DNA from: Streptomyces sp. NBC_01788
Lineage (GTDB): Bacteria; Actinomycetota; Actinomycetes; Streptomycetales; Streptomycetaceae
Length of the DNA: 64,000 bases
Direction: 5' to 3'
NCBI RefSeq assembly: GCF_035917575.1
Contig: NZ_CP109090.1
Coordinates: 868,001-932,000 of the forward strand
In this document: piece after piece, positions 34,936 through 45,014 of the stretch
Layout of the letters: every line of letters starts with the position of its first letter
Numbering within the stretch: the first letter of the stretch is position 1
Translations under genes and position numbers: made by a program
The notes under the pieces: model-generated
What the model saw: the letters and a program-made list of their open reading frames with translations, nothing else
Databases searched by the model: none
What the model was told of the DNA's origin: nothing

Positions 34936-34964
34936 GGCAGACTCCCTGGTATCAAGTTCCAAGT

Positions 34965-34977
34965 GGTACTCAGTACC
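34965..34977. promoter_or_regulatory. Probable TetR operator
   Basis: GGTACTCAGTACC, 6-base perfect arms around one base, 30 bases upstream of the SDR start codon in the promoter region of the SDR-tetR operon. Confidence 0.6.
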
Positions 34978-35100
34978 GTAACATGCCATGGCTCACTTCC
35001 ACATTGAGCGACGAAACCGCGGCTGACACGTCGGCCCGCATTCCCAGGCTCGAACGGATCTACATCCACGGCGTGCACAGGGTGGGACCGACGGCTGTCC

Positions 35101-35238
35101 GTGGTGGCCGACGGGAAGAGACTGGTCGGGCGGGAACGCGCCGGGGCATTGGTGCACCTCGCGATCGGGATCGCGCTCGGGGCGGCGAACTTGTCGGAGG
35201 TGGAGCAGCTCCGGTTGCATCACCGGCCGTTGTTCCGA
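35101..35238 (+). mobile_element. IS1380-like transposase fragment
   Basis: The frame reads RERAGALVHLAIGIALGAAN and then LSEVEQLRLHHRPLF, resembling the region after the N-terminus of IS1380 transposases (VLVDLAVMLADGGEAISDLAVLR...LFG). It is short and not flanked by recognisable ends. Confidence 0.4.
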
Positions 35239-35239
35239 C

Positions 35240-35390
35240 GAGACCGGGGATGTGAAGAAGGGCACGCACACCGTCGGTGTCAACGCCAGTACACCGGCAC
35301 CGCCGGGAGGGGACGAAAACGCCCAGGTCGCCGTCTACTTGGTCTACGCGGGCCACCGCGGACACGCCGCGGCAGACCGTGAGCTGTAGG
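35240..35390 (+). mobile_element. IS701 family transposase fragment, + strand
   Basis: The frame reads DETGDVKKGTHTVGV and, after compensating frameshifts, ENAQVAVYLVYAGHRGHAAA followed by DREL. These match the central DDE strand of IS701 transposases (DETGDVKKGT.TVGVQRQYTGTAGR.ENAQVAVYL). Confidence 0.65.
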
Positions 35391-35669
35391 CGTGGCCCAA
35401 GTGCAGCCGGAGCAGTGGCGTAGGTGACCTCAGCCGACACCTCGCAGGTCAGCGTCCGCCGCCGGCGGGAAGGAGACCACGGCTCGGATGCCATCCAGCA
35501 CAAAACCCCTTCCGCTGCACCCGGATCCACCACTCGACCAGCCTCCGCCCGCCCCGGCCCTGACAGGTGCAGGCCGAGCAAGCGGAACGGCCGGTGAGCC
35601 TGTGGGCGCCCGTTTCCCGTTCGCCTGTACGGCCGTCACAGGTGACCTTCGGTGCCGCAAGGTCGATAC

Positions 35670-36924
<1,255 letters not shown>

Positions 36925-36972
36925 ACCGCCAAGACTCCACGGGCTGTCCGTCCCCATCCCTGAATGGGCTGG

Positions 36973-37835
36973 TCACAGCCACTCATTGATGGCCGTTACG
37001 AGGACAGTGACCTCGTAGCGGCCCGCGAGCTTGTCGTATCTCGTGGCCACAGCCCGGTTCCTTTTGAGGCGGTTGATGCCGCACTCGACGGCATGCCGAG
37101 CCTTGTAGTCCTCGGCGTTGAACTCGGGCGGCCGGCCACCGCGGGAGCCGCGCTTCTTGCGGTTGTGAGCCTGGTCGGCCTTGTCCGGGATGGTGCAGCG
37201 GATGCCACGGCGGCGCAGGTAGGCGCGGTTCCTGCGGGAGGCTTACGCCTTGTCAGCGCGCACGCGATCGGGGCGGACGCGCGGCCGGCCCGGCCCGAGG
37301 CAGGGCACGCGTACCTTCTTCAGCACCGTTTCGAACTCCGGCGAGTCGCCACGCTGCCCTGCCGTCACCACGATCGACATGGGCTTCTGGCCCTGCTCGA
37401 CCGCCAGGTGCAGCTTGGTGGTGAACCCGCCGCGCGACCTTCCCAGCCCGTGATCGCGGGGCTCGGTGAAGATGCCGCCTGGTGGTTCCTTCTGCAGGTC
37501 ACTCTGCTTGCGGGCCCCGGCGCCGCATGCTGGTGAGCGCGGCAGACCGTGGAGTCGACGCTCAAGTCCCAGACGATTGCGCCTCTCGCGTCGGCCAGGG
37601 ATTGAAGCTGAGTGAGGATCCGCTGCCAGGTGCCGCTCCGCTGCCACCAGCGGAACAAGTCGTAGACCCGGCTCCATGGTCCGTACTCGACGGGTACGTC
37701 CCGCCACGGCACACCGGTCCGAACACGGAACCGTATGCCGTCGATCAACTGTCGCCGAGGCCAGACGGGTGGCCGTCCCACCCTCGTGCTCTTCGGCAAC
37801 AACGGCTCCAGCACTGCCCACTGAAGATCCACCAT
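36973..37835 (-). mobile_element. IS5 family transposase, nearly full length but inactivated
   Basis: OrfA begins at ATG 37835 (DLQWAVLEPLLPKSTRVGRP; GIRFRVRTGVPWRDVPVEYG). Near 37525 the reading frame shifts to OrfB (GGFTTKLHLAVEQGQKPMSI, FETVLKKVRVPCLGPGRPRV), as in IS427-group elements. At 37241-37243 a TAA replaces the usual Tyr codon in ADKAYASRRNR. The same frame then runs to the normal end ([20 protein letters not shown] ... ITAINEWL). The stop codon should abolish transposition. Terminal inverted repeats were not identified. Confidence 0.85.
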
Positions 37836-38107
37836 CTTGAAGGCGCTGGTCGCGGGGCTGGTGTGAGTCGTTGATCGTCTCCTCGTGCTGGTCACGGGTG
37901 GTTGTCGGAGTTCAAGATCGTCTGCCGTTTCGGCGATCACGATTCACGGGTTCCCCGGCGTGACCGATCTGCCCCGCGTGTGAGAGCTTCCTGACAGGCC
38001 GAGGAGCGGCCATCACGTCGGCTACTACGGCGGAGTGGTAGTCGACCGATGACAGGCGCGGGGGAGTAGGCGTCTTCGCCCGCACAGCCCAGCAGGATGG
38101 AGCACAC

Positions 38108-38626
38108 ATGCAGGACTTGGCCGGCGATGCCGCCTTGGCCTACGACGCGTCCGTGGTCCTCCGGATCGGGAGCGCGGTTGTGTCCGGACGAGCATCTCCA
38201 GTCCCTGTATTACCGCGTGGACGGGGAGTCCGGTCCGTGTGGCGCCATCTGCGCGGTTCCGAGATTCACCCCAGGCTCCTCCAAGAGGCCGAGGAGGCGA
38301 ACGGCAAGTTGTGGGAGCAGGCTTCCGCACTCCCTCTCCCCGAGGAATTCCTCGCCGGTTACCGAGACCTTGCCGCTGCCACCCTCGCGCATCTGGATCG
38401 GGACGAGGCCATGTCCCGCGACGAGATCGACGAGGGTGACCGCGATCCGACCCCGCCGCCGCAGCCGGTGTTCTACGCCGAGCAGGTCAGGCGTCCTCTG
38501 TCATGGGGCCGCATGGCCTCGCCACGGGCCAGTGGCCCCACGGCCGCCCGTGGATACAGGGCCGCTCGGCCCGGCGCAATACCCGGTCGGCCCCTGGCTG
38601 ACCCGGTGACCCGGCCGGACGCTTAA
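38108..38626 (+). CDS. Hypothetical protein, possibly frameshifted
   Basis: 172 residues from ATG 38108. The middle (LLQEAEEANGKLWEQASALP, GYRDLAAATLAHLDRDEAMS) is acidic, helical and has good codon use. Residues 28-45 look out of frame compared with the alternative frame, hinting at a small indel. No family is recognised. Its 3' end contains two palindromes (38506-38538) upstream of the acetyltransferase gene. Confidence 0.4.
   Translation: MQDLAGDAALAYDASVVLRIGSAVVSGRASPVPVLPRGRGVRSVWRHLRGSEIHPRLLQEAEEANGKLWEQASALPLPEEFLAGYRDLAAATLAHLDRDEAMSRDEIDEGDRDPTPPPQPVFYAEQVRRPLSWGRMASPRASGPTAARGYRAARPGAIPGRPLADPVTRPDA
38506..38538. promoter_or_regulatory. Two GGGCC...GGCCC inverted repeats upstream of the acetyltransferase gene
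   Basis: GGGCCGCATGGCCT (38506-38519) and GGGCCAGTGGCCC (38526-38538), 117-150 bases before the ATG at 38655. They resemble the island palindrome at 41375, 42077, 49034 and 50990. Confidence 0.4.
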
Positions 38627-38654
38627 AACCCAGCGTCATGAGGGAGACTTCGCG

Positions 38655-41336
38655 ATGACCGGCATCCATGAGGCTCCCGTGCACGCCCTGCTGGCCGACG
38701 GCACCACCGTACGGATACGGCGGGCAGGCCCGGCCGACCATGACGACGTTCTGCGGCTGTACGAGGAGATGTCGCCGGAGAACCGTCGGCTCCGGTTCTT
38801 CTTCGTCAGTCCGACCTCCGCCCGGCAGGCGGCCGACCGGGTGGCCGCAGGGAAGCGACCCGAATACTGCGCGCTGGCTGCCGAATGCCTTGGGCGTCTG
38901 GTGGGCCTGGCCGAGTACGAGATCCTGCAGTCGAGCAGCACCGCCGAGATCGCGGTGGCTGTCGCCGACGGCTGGCATCACCGGGGTGTGGCCACGCTGC
39001 TGCTGGAACACCTTGCGGACGCCGCCCGCGCGGCCGGCGTCACAGCGTTCACCGCCGACGCCTTGGCCGCGAACCACGACGTTCTCAAGGTCTTCCACGA
39101 TCTCGGATTGCGCGTCACCCGCCGCTTCGAAGGTCCAGAAGTCCACTGCACCGTGCAACTCACCGAGGATGAAGCGTATTTGAGTGCCGTCGAGGCCCGT
39201 GCCCGGGCCGCCGACGTCATCAGCCTGCAGCCTCTGCTGCGCCCAGGTGCCGTCGCGGTGATCGGTGCGGGCCGCACGCCAGAATCGGTCGGGCGCGCGA
39301 TCCTGCGGAACATCCGCAACGGCTCTTTCACCGGGCGGCTGTTCGCCGTGCATCCGGAGGCCGAAGCGATCATTGGAGTGTGCACCTACCGGTCCGTCTC
39401 CGAGCTGCCGCAGGTGCCCGACCTGGCGGTGATCGCCATCCCTGCCGAGGCCGCTTTCGGGGTGGCCGAGGAGTGCGGGAAGGCGGGCGTGAGGGCCTTG
39501 CTCGTCGTGTCCGCCGGGCTGGACACTCATCAGTCCGGGGCCTTGGTCAGCACTTGCCGGCGCTACGGCATGCGGTTGGTCGGCCCGAACTGCCTGGGTC
39601 TGGCCAACACCGAGGACGGCATCCGTCTCGACGCCACCTTCGCCGCGCACCACCCCGGGCCCGGTACCGCCGGAGTAGCCGTGCAGTCCGGTGGAGTGGG
39701 CATCGCGCTGTTGGACGGACTGGCCCGGCTCGGTATCGGCGTGTCCACCTTCGTCTCGCTCGGCGACAAGTACGACGTGAGCAGTAACGACATGCTCCAG
39801 TGGTGGGAGGGCGACGGGCACACCGACCTGGCACTGCTGCACCTGGAGTCCTTCGGCAATCCCCGTGCCTTCTCTCGCACCGCCCGCCGGGTGGCCCGAT
39901 CGATGCCGGTGCTGACCGTGGACGCCGGCCGATCGGAGGCCGGACGGCGTGCCGCCGCTTCGCACACTGCGGCAGCGGCCGCCCCGACCGTGACCAGGCA
40001 GGCCCTGTTCACCCAGGCCGGCATCACCGCTACCCGTACGGTCGGCGAGCTCCTCGACACTGCCGCCCTGCTGCATTCCCAGCCGCTGCCCGCCGGCACG
40101 AAGGTCGCTATCGTCAGCAACGCGGGCGGAGTGGGCGTTCTGGCCGCTGATGCCTGCGCCGATGCCGGACTGGTCGTCCCGGCGCTCGACGCCGACCTGG
40201 CGGACGAGCTCCTCGACCTACTGCCCGAAGAAGCCACCGTCACCAACCCTGTAGACGTCACAGCCTCCGTGGGAGAGGAGCAATTGAAGGTGTGCATCGG
40301 CCTTCTGGCACGGCATGGCGCCGTCGACGCCGTCCTTGTGAGCCTGGTCCCCACGGCGGTCGCCGCGGCCACGGGCGAGGACCTGGTGCGCGCCCTGACC
40401 ACCGCACCGCTGCCGCGTCCGGTCGTCGCGGTGCTGCCCGCACAGTCGGCCCGGGTTCAACTGCTACCGACCGTCGACGAGGGTAGCGTGCCCGCGTACT
40501 CCGACGCCGAGGACGCCGTCCGCGCCCTGGCTCACGCCGCCGCCCATGCCTGCTGGCTGAGTAGGCCTGCCGGCGTCGTCCCGGAACTGCCGGACGTGTC
40601 GACCGGGCGGGCGCGTGAACTGGTCTCCAGCTTTTTGGACGGCAACCCGGAGGGCGGCTGGCTAGACCCGCAGACGACCGCCGCGCTCCTCGATTGCTAC
40701 GGCATTCCGCAGATTTCCTGGGCATGGGCCCGGGACGAGAAGGAGGCGGTCGCCGCTGCCCAGCGGCTCATGGGTCCTGACGGGCGCATCGTCATGAAGG
40801 CTTACTGGCCGGGTCTGGTGCACAAGAGCGAGCAGCACGCCGTCCACCTCGATCTGCGGAACGTTTCCCAGATCGAGGCTGCCCACCGAGACCTTGTCAG
40901 CCGGTTCGGCGATCAGATGACCGGCGTGGTGGTGCAGCCACTCGCCGAACGCGGCACCGAGCTGTTCGCCGGTGTGGTCCAGGACGACGTCTTCGGGCCG
41001 CTCGTCGTCTTCGGCCTGGGTGGTACGGCGACCGAACTGCTCGCCGACCACGCCGCCCGGCTCGCGCCGCTGACCGACCTCGACGCGCACGACCTGCTCA
41101 CTTCCCCACGATGCTCCCCGCTGCTGTTCGGCTATGCCGGCAACCCCGCCGCCGACCCCGACCGGCTGGAACACCTCCTGCATCGCCTATCCCGGATGGC
41201 CTCGGACCTCCCCCAGCTGGCAGAGGCCGACCTCAACCCGGTGCTGGCCGGGCCGCACAGCGTCACTAGCCTCGACGCCCGCGTACGGCTCGTCCCACGC
41301 CGAGCCCACGACCCGTACCTGCGCCGACTGCTCTGA
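38655..41336 (+). CDS. Protein acetyltransferase fused to NDP-forming acyl-CoA synthetase-like domains (Pat-like)
   Basis: 893 residues from ATG 38655 after GGGAG. An N-terminal GNAT domain (residues 15-165; VADGWHHRGVATLLLEHL is the acetyl-CoA loop), a CoA-binding domain (AVAVIGAGRTPESVGRAI near 195-290), a succinyl-CoA ligase-like domain (VAVQSGGVGIALL) and a C-terminal ATP-grasp domain (residues about 670-890). The catalytic His of true ADP-forming synthetases sits in an ASHTAAAAAPTVT loop. Related proteins acetylate acetyl-CoA synthetase and universal stress proteins (mycobacterial and Salmonella Pat). It is first gene of the stress island. Confidence 0.9.
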   Translation: MTGIHEAPVHALLADGTTVRIRRAGPADHDDVLRLYEEMSPENRRLRFFFVSPTSARQAADRVAAGKRPEYCALAAECLGRLVGLAEYEILQSSSTAEIAVAVADGWHHRGVATLLLEHLADAARAAGVTAFTADALAANHDVLKVFHDLGLRVTRRFEGPEVHCTVQLTEDEAYLSAVEARARAADVISLQPLLRPGAVAVIGAGRTPESVGRAILRNIRNGSFTGRLFAVHPEAEAIIGVCTYRSVSELPQVPDLAVIAIPAEAAFGVAEECGKAGVRALLVVSAGLDTHQSGALVSTCRRYGMRLVGPNCLGLANTEDGIRLDATFAAHHPGPGTAGVAVQSGGVGIALLDGLARLGIGVSTFVSLGDKYDVSSNDMLQWWEGDGHTDLALLHLESFGNPRAFSRTARRVARSMPVLTVDAGRSEAGRRAAASHTAAAAAPTVTRQALFTQAGITATRTVGELLDTAALLHSQPLPAGTKVAIVSNAGGVGVLAADACADAGLVVPALDADLADELLDLLPEEATVTNPVDVTASVGEEQLKVCIGLLARHGAVDAVLVSLVPTAVAAATGEDLVRALTTAPLPRPVVAVLPAQSARVQLLPTVDEGSVPAYSDAEDAVRALAHAAAHACWLSRPAGVVPELPDVSTGRARELVSSFLDGNPEGGWLDPQTTAALLDCYGIPQISWAWARDEKEAVAAAQRLMGPDGRIVMKAYWPGLVHKSEQHAVHLDLRNVSQIEAAHRDLVSRFGDQMTGVVVQPLAERGTELFAGVVQDDVFGPLVVFGLGGTATELLADHAARLAPLTDLDAHDLLTSPRCSPLLFGYAGNPAADPDRLEHLLHRLSRMASDLPQLAEADLNPVLAGPHSVTSLDARVRLVPRRAHDPYLRRLL

Positions 41337-41374
41337 CCGGATTCGGAGTGCCGATGTTTTCTGAGCGGCCCCTT

Positions 41375-41388
41375 GGGCCGGTCGGCCC
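41375..41388. promoter_or_regulatory. Island palindrome, site 1
   Basis: GGGCCGGTCGGCCC, perfect (6-base arms, GT centre), 39 bases after the acetyltransferase stop. Identical to the site at 42077. Confidence 0.6.
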
Positions 41389-41529
41389 AGTCCCTGGCCT
41401 CGGCCTCGGTGGCCGTGCACTGGGGCCGATCGCATCGTGGTGTGCCTCAGGGGCGAGGCTCTCGTACAGGCGGGACGGGAGACCCGGCACCTCGCTCCCG
41501 TGTCGAGGAGACAACGATCATGTGACGGA

Positions 41530-41930
41530 TACAGGTGGACAAGAGCCCCCAAACTCCGCACGAGCCTCAGTCGGCGGTCGACACGGTCGCGCAGAGCGAC
41601 AGCAGAGTCCGGCTCGCTTTGGACCATGTACGCCGTGTGCGGGGCAGGTGCCCCGTGGAGCAGTCGAACGATCTGGCCGGCGTCGGCCTGTGCCGAGAAG
41701 TGCGACACGTCGGCGATGCTGGCACGTACGGGGACATACTCGCCGAACATCTTGAGCACGTGACCCCGTCGACAAGGTCACGGGCGCGTGTCCCTTCCGC
41801 GGCGAGGCCGACTACGACGACCGCGTTATGCGGGTCGGGCAGGATACGGCGCAGGTGGTACAGGGCGCGGCCGCCGGTGGCATGCCTGAGGTGGAGACGC
41901 TGATCGCCGGGCCGCGGAAGTGGCTGACGT
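41530..41930 (-). pseudogene. MBL-fold (beta-CASP/RNA-metabolising type) hydrolase relic
   Basis: Pieces in successive frames: SGM, then [20 protein letters not shown] and [14 protein letters not shown], then [40 protein letters not shown] and [10 protein letters not shown]. These are the C-terminal motifs of the MBL-fold RNase J/CPSF-like family. At least two frameshifts are present and the N-terminal metallo-beta-lactamase domain is missing. Confidence 0.75.
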
Positions 41931-42076
41931 CGACGGATGCCTGGACGGAGCGCACGGTGAGGAAGGGCTCGGGGCTAGTGAGCAGCACGGGCCGGGGCCG
42001 TGTGTGCGGCCCGGGCCGTGGAGTCACGAATAGCGGTTGTCATGTTCTTGGGCTCCTCGAGGCTGTCCCCGCATTC

Positions 42077-42107
42077 GGGCCGGTCGGCCCTTGTGGACCG
42101 GCGGTCC
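42077..42107. promoter_or_regulatory. Island palindrome, site 2, with a second palindrome
   Basis: GGGCCGGTCGGCCC (42077-42090) identical to site 1, followed four bases later by GGACCGGCGGTCC (42095-42107, perfect around one base). They lie about 260-290 bases upstream of the cyclic-nucleotide-binding gene. Confidence 0.6.
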
Positions 42108-42364
42108 CGGTGCTGCGCTGGTAGTGGCGGGAAGGACGGTTGGAGATGCGGAGAAGCGGTCGGCAGCCGCGCACCGCGCAATCCGGATCCGCGAGAAGGG
42201 GTCTTCCCGTCTTTTCCTTCTCCCTCCCCTGCGGTTGCCTCCGGCGTGCCGAGGTGGCGGACCGCGCATAAGCCGAAGGACCCCCGGCCGAGTCCGGGCG
42301 GCCCGTGGTGCCGGGGCCCAAAGGCACGCACGCCGGTTCCACAGCTCATGAAGGGAGCGGTGCG

Positions 42365-42823
42365 ATGACCGCCGCCACCACCATGATCACGGCTCTTGAG
42401 CCCGTACACCGCGAACGGCTGATGCGCCTTGCTCGTGAGGTCTCCTTCGACACCGGCACCCGCCTGTTCGAGGAGGGCCGCCCCGCTGATCGCTTTTGGA
42501 TCGTGCGTACCGGCACCATCGCCCTCGACCTGCACGTGCCCGGCCGCCGCCCCGCCGTCATCGAGACGCTGGGACACGGCGAACTGGTCGGCTGGTCCTG
42601 GCACTTTCCGCCGCACACCTGGCACCTGGGTGCCGCGGCGATGAGCCCGGTGCGGGCCTGGGAGTTCGACGCCGAGGCGGTGCGCGCGACATGCGCGGAG
42701 GACGCCGAGTTCGGCCGAGCCGTAGCGGTATGGGTCGGACGTGTGGTCGCGCAGCGCCTGCATGCCACACGCATTCGGCTGCTCGACCTCTACGCCCCCT
42801 TCGGCAGCGGAGGTCTGGCGTGA
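42365..42823 (+). CDS. Cyclic-nucleotide-binding domain protein without DNA-binding domain
   Basis: 152 residues from ATG 42365 after GGGAG. It is a single Crp-like beta-barrel (LAREVSFDTGTRLFEEGRPADRFWIVRTGTIALDL, then GHGELVGWSWHFPP). The phosphate-binding cassette is atypical (GELVGWS in place of GELALL..PR), so cAMP binding is uncertain. The Crp helix-turn-helix is absent. It is followed 45 bases later by a CBS-BON gene, and the pair probably forms a small-molecule-sensing module of the stress island. Confidence 0.85.
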   Translation: MTAATTMITALEPVHRERLMRLAREVSFDTGTRLFEEGRPADRFWIVRTGTIALDLHVPGRRPAVIETLGHGELVGWSWHFPPHTWHLGAAAMSPVRAWEFDAEAVRATCAEDAEFGRAVAVWVGRVVAQRLHATRIRLLDLYAPFGSGGLA

Positions 42824-42867
42824 CCCCACAGGTGCCTGGCCCTGCCGAGGAATTCGAGGAGGAGAGC

Positions 42868-43521
42868 ATGGACAGCAGCCCGCACCGGGTTGGTGACGTG
42901 ATGACGCGCGCCGTCGTAGCGGTGGGCCGCAAGGCTCTGTTCAAGGACATCGTCGAGCGCATGGAGCAGTGCAAGGTCAGTGCCCTTCCGGTACTGGAGG
43001 GCGACGGCCGAGTGATCGGGGTGGTCTCCGAGGCCGACCTGCTGCCCAAGGAGGAATTCCGGGACAGCGATCCCGACCGGTTCACCCAGCTGCGCCGACT
43101 GACCGACCTCGCCAAGGCTGGGGCGGTCTCCGCCGAGGAGCTGATGAGCACGCCGGCCGTCACCGTCCACACGGACGCCACGCTCGCCGAGGCGGCACGC
43201 ATCATGGCCCTGCGGCAGGTCAAACGGCTGCCCGTGGTGAACACCGAGGGTGTACTCGAAGGCGTGGTCAGCCGTGGCGATCTGCTGAAGGTGTTCCTGC
43301 GCCCGGACAACGACCTTGCCGACGAGATCCGCCGTGACGTCGTCGACGTCCTCTTCCCGGCCCCGATCGAGCCCGTGCACATCATGGTGACCGACGGCGT
43401 CGCGACCCTGACCGGACGCGTCGGGGAGTCCGCTCGAATTCCGCTGGCCACGCGCATGGTCCGGGGTGTCGAAGGGGTCGTGGGCGTGGACTGCCGTCTC
43501 ACCGCCGCCGATGCCGAATGA
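42868..43521 (+). CDS. CBS-pair and BON domain protein
   Basis: 217 residues from ATG 42868 with GAGGAGGAGA upstream. CBS1 (VGDVMTRAVVAVGRKALFKDIVERM ... VIGVVSEADLLPKEE), CBS2 (VSAEELMSTPAVTVHTDATLAEAA ... LEGVVSRGDLLKVFL), then BON (VHIMVTDGVATLTGRVGESARI). CBS pairs bind adenosine nucleotides; BON domains bind lipids. It is closely similar to the gene at 49167. The BON domain suggests membrane association, though there is no export signal. Confidence 0.92.
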   Translation: MDSSPHRVGDVMTRAVVAVGRKALFKDIVERMEQCKVSALPVLEGDGRVIGVVSEADLLPKEEFRDSDPDRFTQLRRLTDLAKAGAVSAEELMSTPAVTVHTDATLAEAARIMALRQVKRLPVVNTEGVLEGVVSRGDLLKVFLRPDNDLADEIRRDVVDVLFPAPIEPVHIMVTDGVATLTGRVGESARIPLATRMVRGVEGVVGVDCRLTAADAE

Positions 43522-43719
43522 CCCGCTTCCTCCGCCTCCGATTTGCTTGACTCTCCTGACCGTTGGACCGGCCTTCGACCCGGCTTCAGAGAGCCTTGCC
43601 GATTGAGTTGGACCGGCCGCGTTTGTATGGGACGGAGTCGGCAGCAGTGGTCACCCCCCTGCACCCGCTCATGAACTCCCGCGCCCCGACCCGGGTCCGC
43701 TCCCCGAGTGTTCCGCCGC

Positions 43720-44516
43720 CTACGCGACGGGGAGCGGCACCCGCCAGCGCAGTGTGGCACCGCCCCCGTCGGAGTTGGACACGTCGAGGTGCCCGCCCAG
43801 ATGTTCCGCCCGCTCGGCCATGTTGTGCAGCCCACTGCGCCGACCTTCGGGTGCGATGCCCACGCCGTTGTCCGAGACCGTCAAGGACACCTCGTGGCCG
43901 TCGGTCGTCAGCACGACCTGTGCCCGGTCGGCTTGAGCGTGGCGCGCGATGTTGGTGAGTGCCTCGGAGAGAACGGCCACGATGTGGTCTGCGATCTCGC
44001 GCGGCACATCAGTGTCAACCAGGCCTTCCATGCGTACGCTGGGCGCGAATCCCAGCGCGGGGGTTTTCTCGCCCACCACGCGCACGACCCGGGTCCGCAG
44101 CCCGCCGTCAGCGCGGCCCGTGCGGGCCCGCAGCCCGAAAATGGCCGACCTGATGATCTTGATGGTCTCGTCGAGGTCGTCCACGGCCCTCAGCACGCGT
44201 TCGGCGGCCTCCGGGTGTTCGATGAAGCGGCCCGCGCTCTGCAGGGTCATGCCGGTGACGAAGAGCCGCTGGATGGCCAGATCGTGCAGGTCCCGGGCGA
44301 TCCGGTCGCGGTCTTGCAGCAGGGCGATCTGCTCACAACGGAGCGCAGTGCTTGTTCGAGGTCCAGTGCCCGACTGACGGAGAGCACTGATTCCAGCAGG
44401 TTGTGCACCCGATCCCGCGTGCTCCGGGCGGTGTTGAGCCGGGCCTGCAGCTCCTCCAGCAACTCGTCGAGCTTGAGCTGAGGCAGCCGTGGGTGCGCCG
44501 GGCCCCTTTCCTCCAC
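43720..44516 (-). pseudogene. DevS/DosS-type histidine kinase lacking its GAF domains
   Basis: GTG 44516 (GGAGG upstream) starts LPQLKLDELLEELQARLNTA and then HNLLESVLSVSRALDLEQAL, the standard N-terminus of GAF-GAF kinases of the DevS group. Both GAF domains are missing: at about 44335 the sequence jumps, out of frame, to LLQDRDRIARDLHDLAIQRL (His box) and a complete ATPase domain (LSEALTNIARHA; DNGVGI; GLHNMAERAEHLGG). About 1 kb must have been deleted. An internal start could still give a soluble kinase core. Confidence 0.85.
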
Positions 44517-44748
44517 CTTCCCCTCCAGCGCTGGTCCAGACTGTTGGGGTCCTCTGCCACAGTAACCGTCCACGGCGGGGAACGGCAGCACGGCCGTCCT
44601 CGCGGCCGGCAACCGCGTTCGACGGGGGAGCCGGCACTACCTCGGCGCTCGGAGGCCGTTGGCCCAACCTGCTGGATCGAGGCCCCCCGGCGCCCCGCCG
44701 CCGTTCCAGGCTGAGGGAACCGATGCCGCGAAGCCGAGGAGTGGCGTC

Positions 44749-44910
44749 ATGGTCCGCTATGTGTGGGACTTCCAGGTCGGCGGCCGCGACCTGGCTGGCC
44801 TGCTCGGCGGCACGGTCGCCTCGTGCGTCGCCTACTACGCGGAACGCTTCCTGGAGCGCCACCACGTCGACCACGAACCGCTCTGCGCGACGACGGACTT
44901 CAGGGGCTGA
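44749..44910 (+). pseudogene. OsmC-like protein, C-terminally truncated
   Basis: ATG 44749 with GAGGAG upstream. The frame reads WDFQVGGRDLAGLLGGTVAS, then CVAYYAERFLERHHVDHE and stops after ATTDFRG. The CVA.YA.R segment is the active-site helix of OsmC-family proteins, which normally continue for about 80 more residues with the second cysteine. Confidence 0.6.
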
Positions 44911-45014
44911 ACCAGGCCAGACTCCAGGCGCTGCATGCTGTGGCCCGCCGGGGGCGTTGCTCCGAAGAGTGGGGATCGGTGCAGTCGGCGCGCACTGGCG
45001 TCCTTCCTCACAGT

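Larger units (their letters stand above)
41337..42364. other. 1.0 kb region with an MBL-fold relic and two island palindromes
   Basis: Apart from the pseudogene (41530-41930) and palindromes at 41375 and 42077, no gene is supported. 42110-42364 is the upstream region of the cyclic-nucleotide-binding gene. Confidence 0.5.

Noticed and set aside
44659..44748. Longer start for the OsmC-like fragment
   Set aside because: Upstream codons are Pro/Ala-rich noncoding sequence and GAGGAG stands before ATG 44749.
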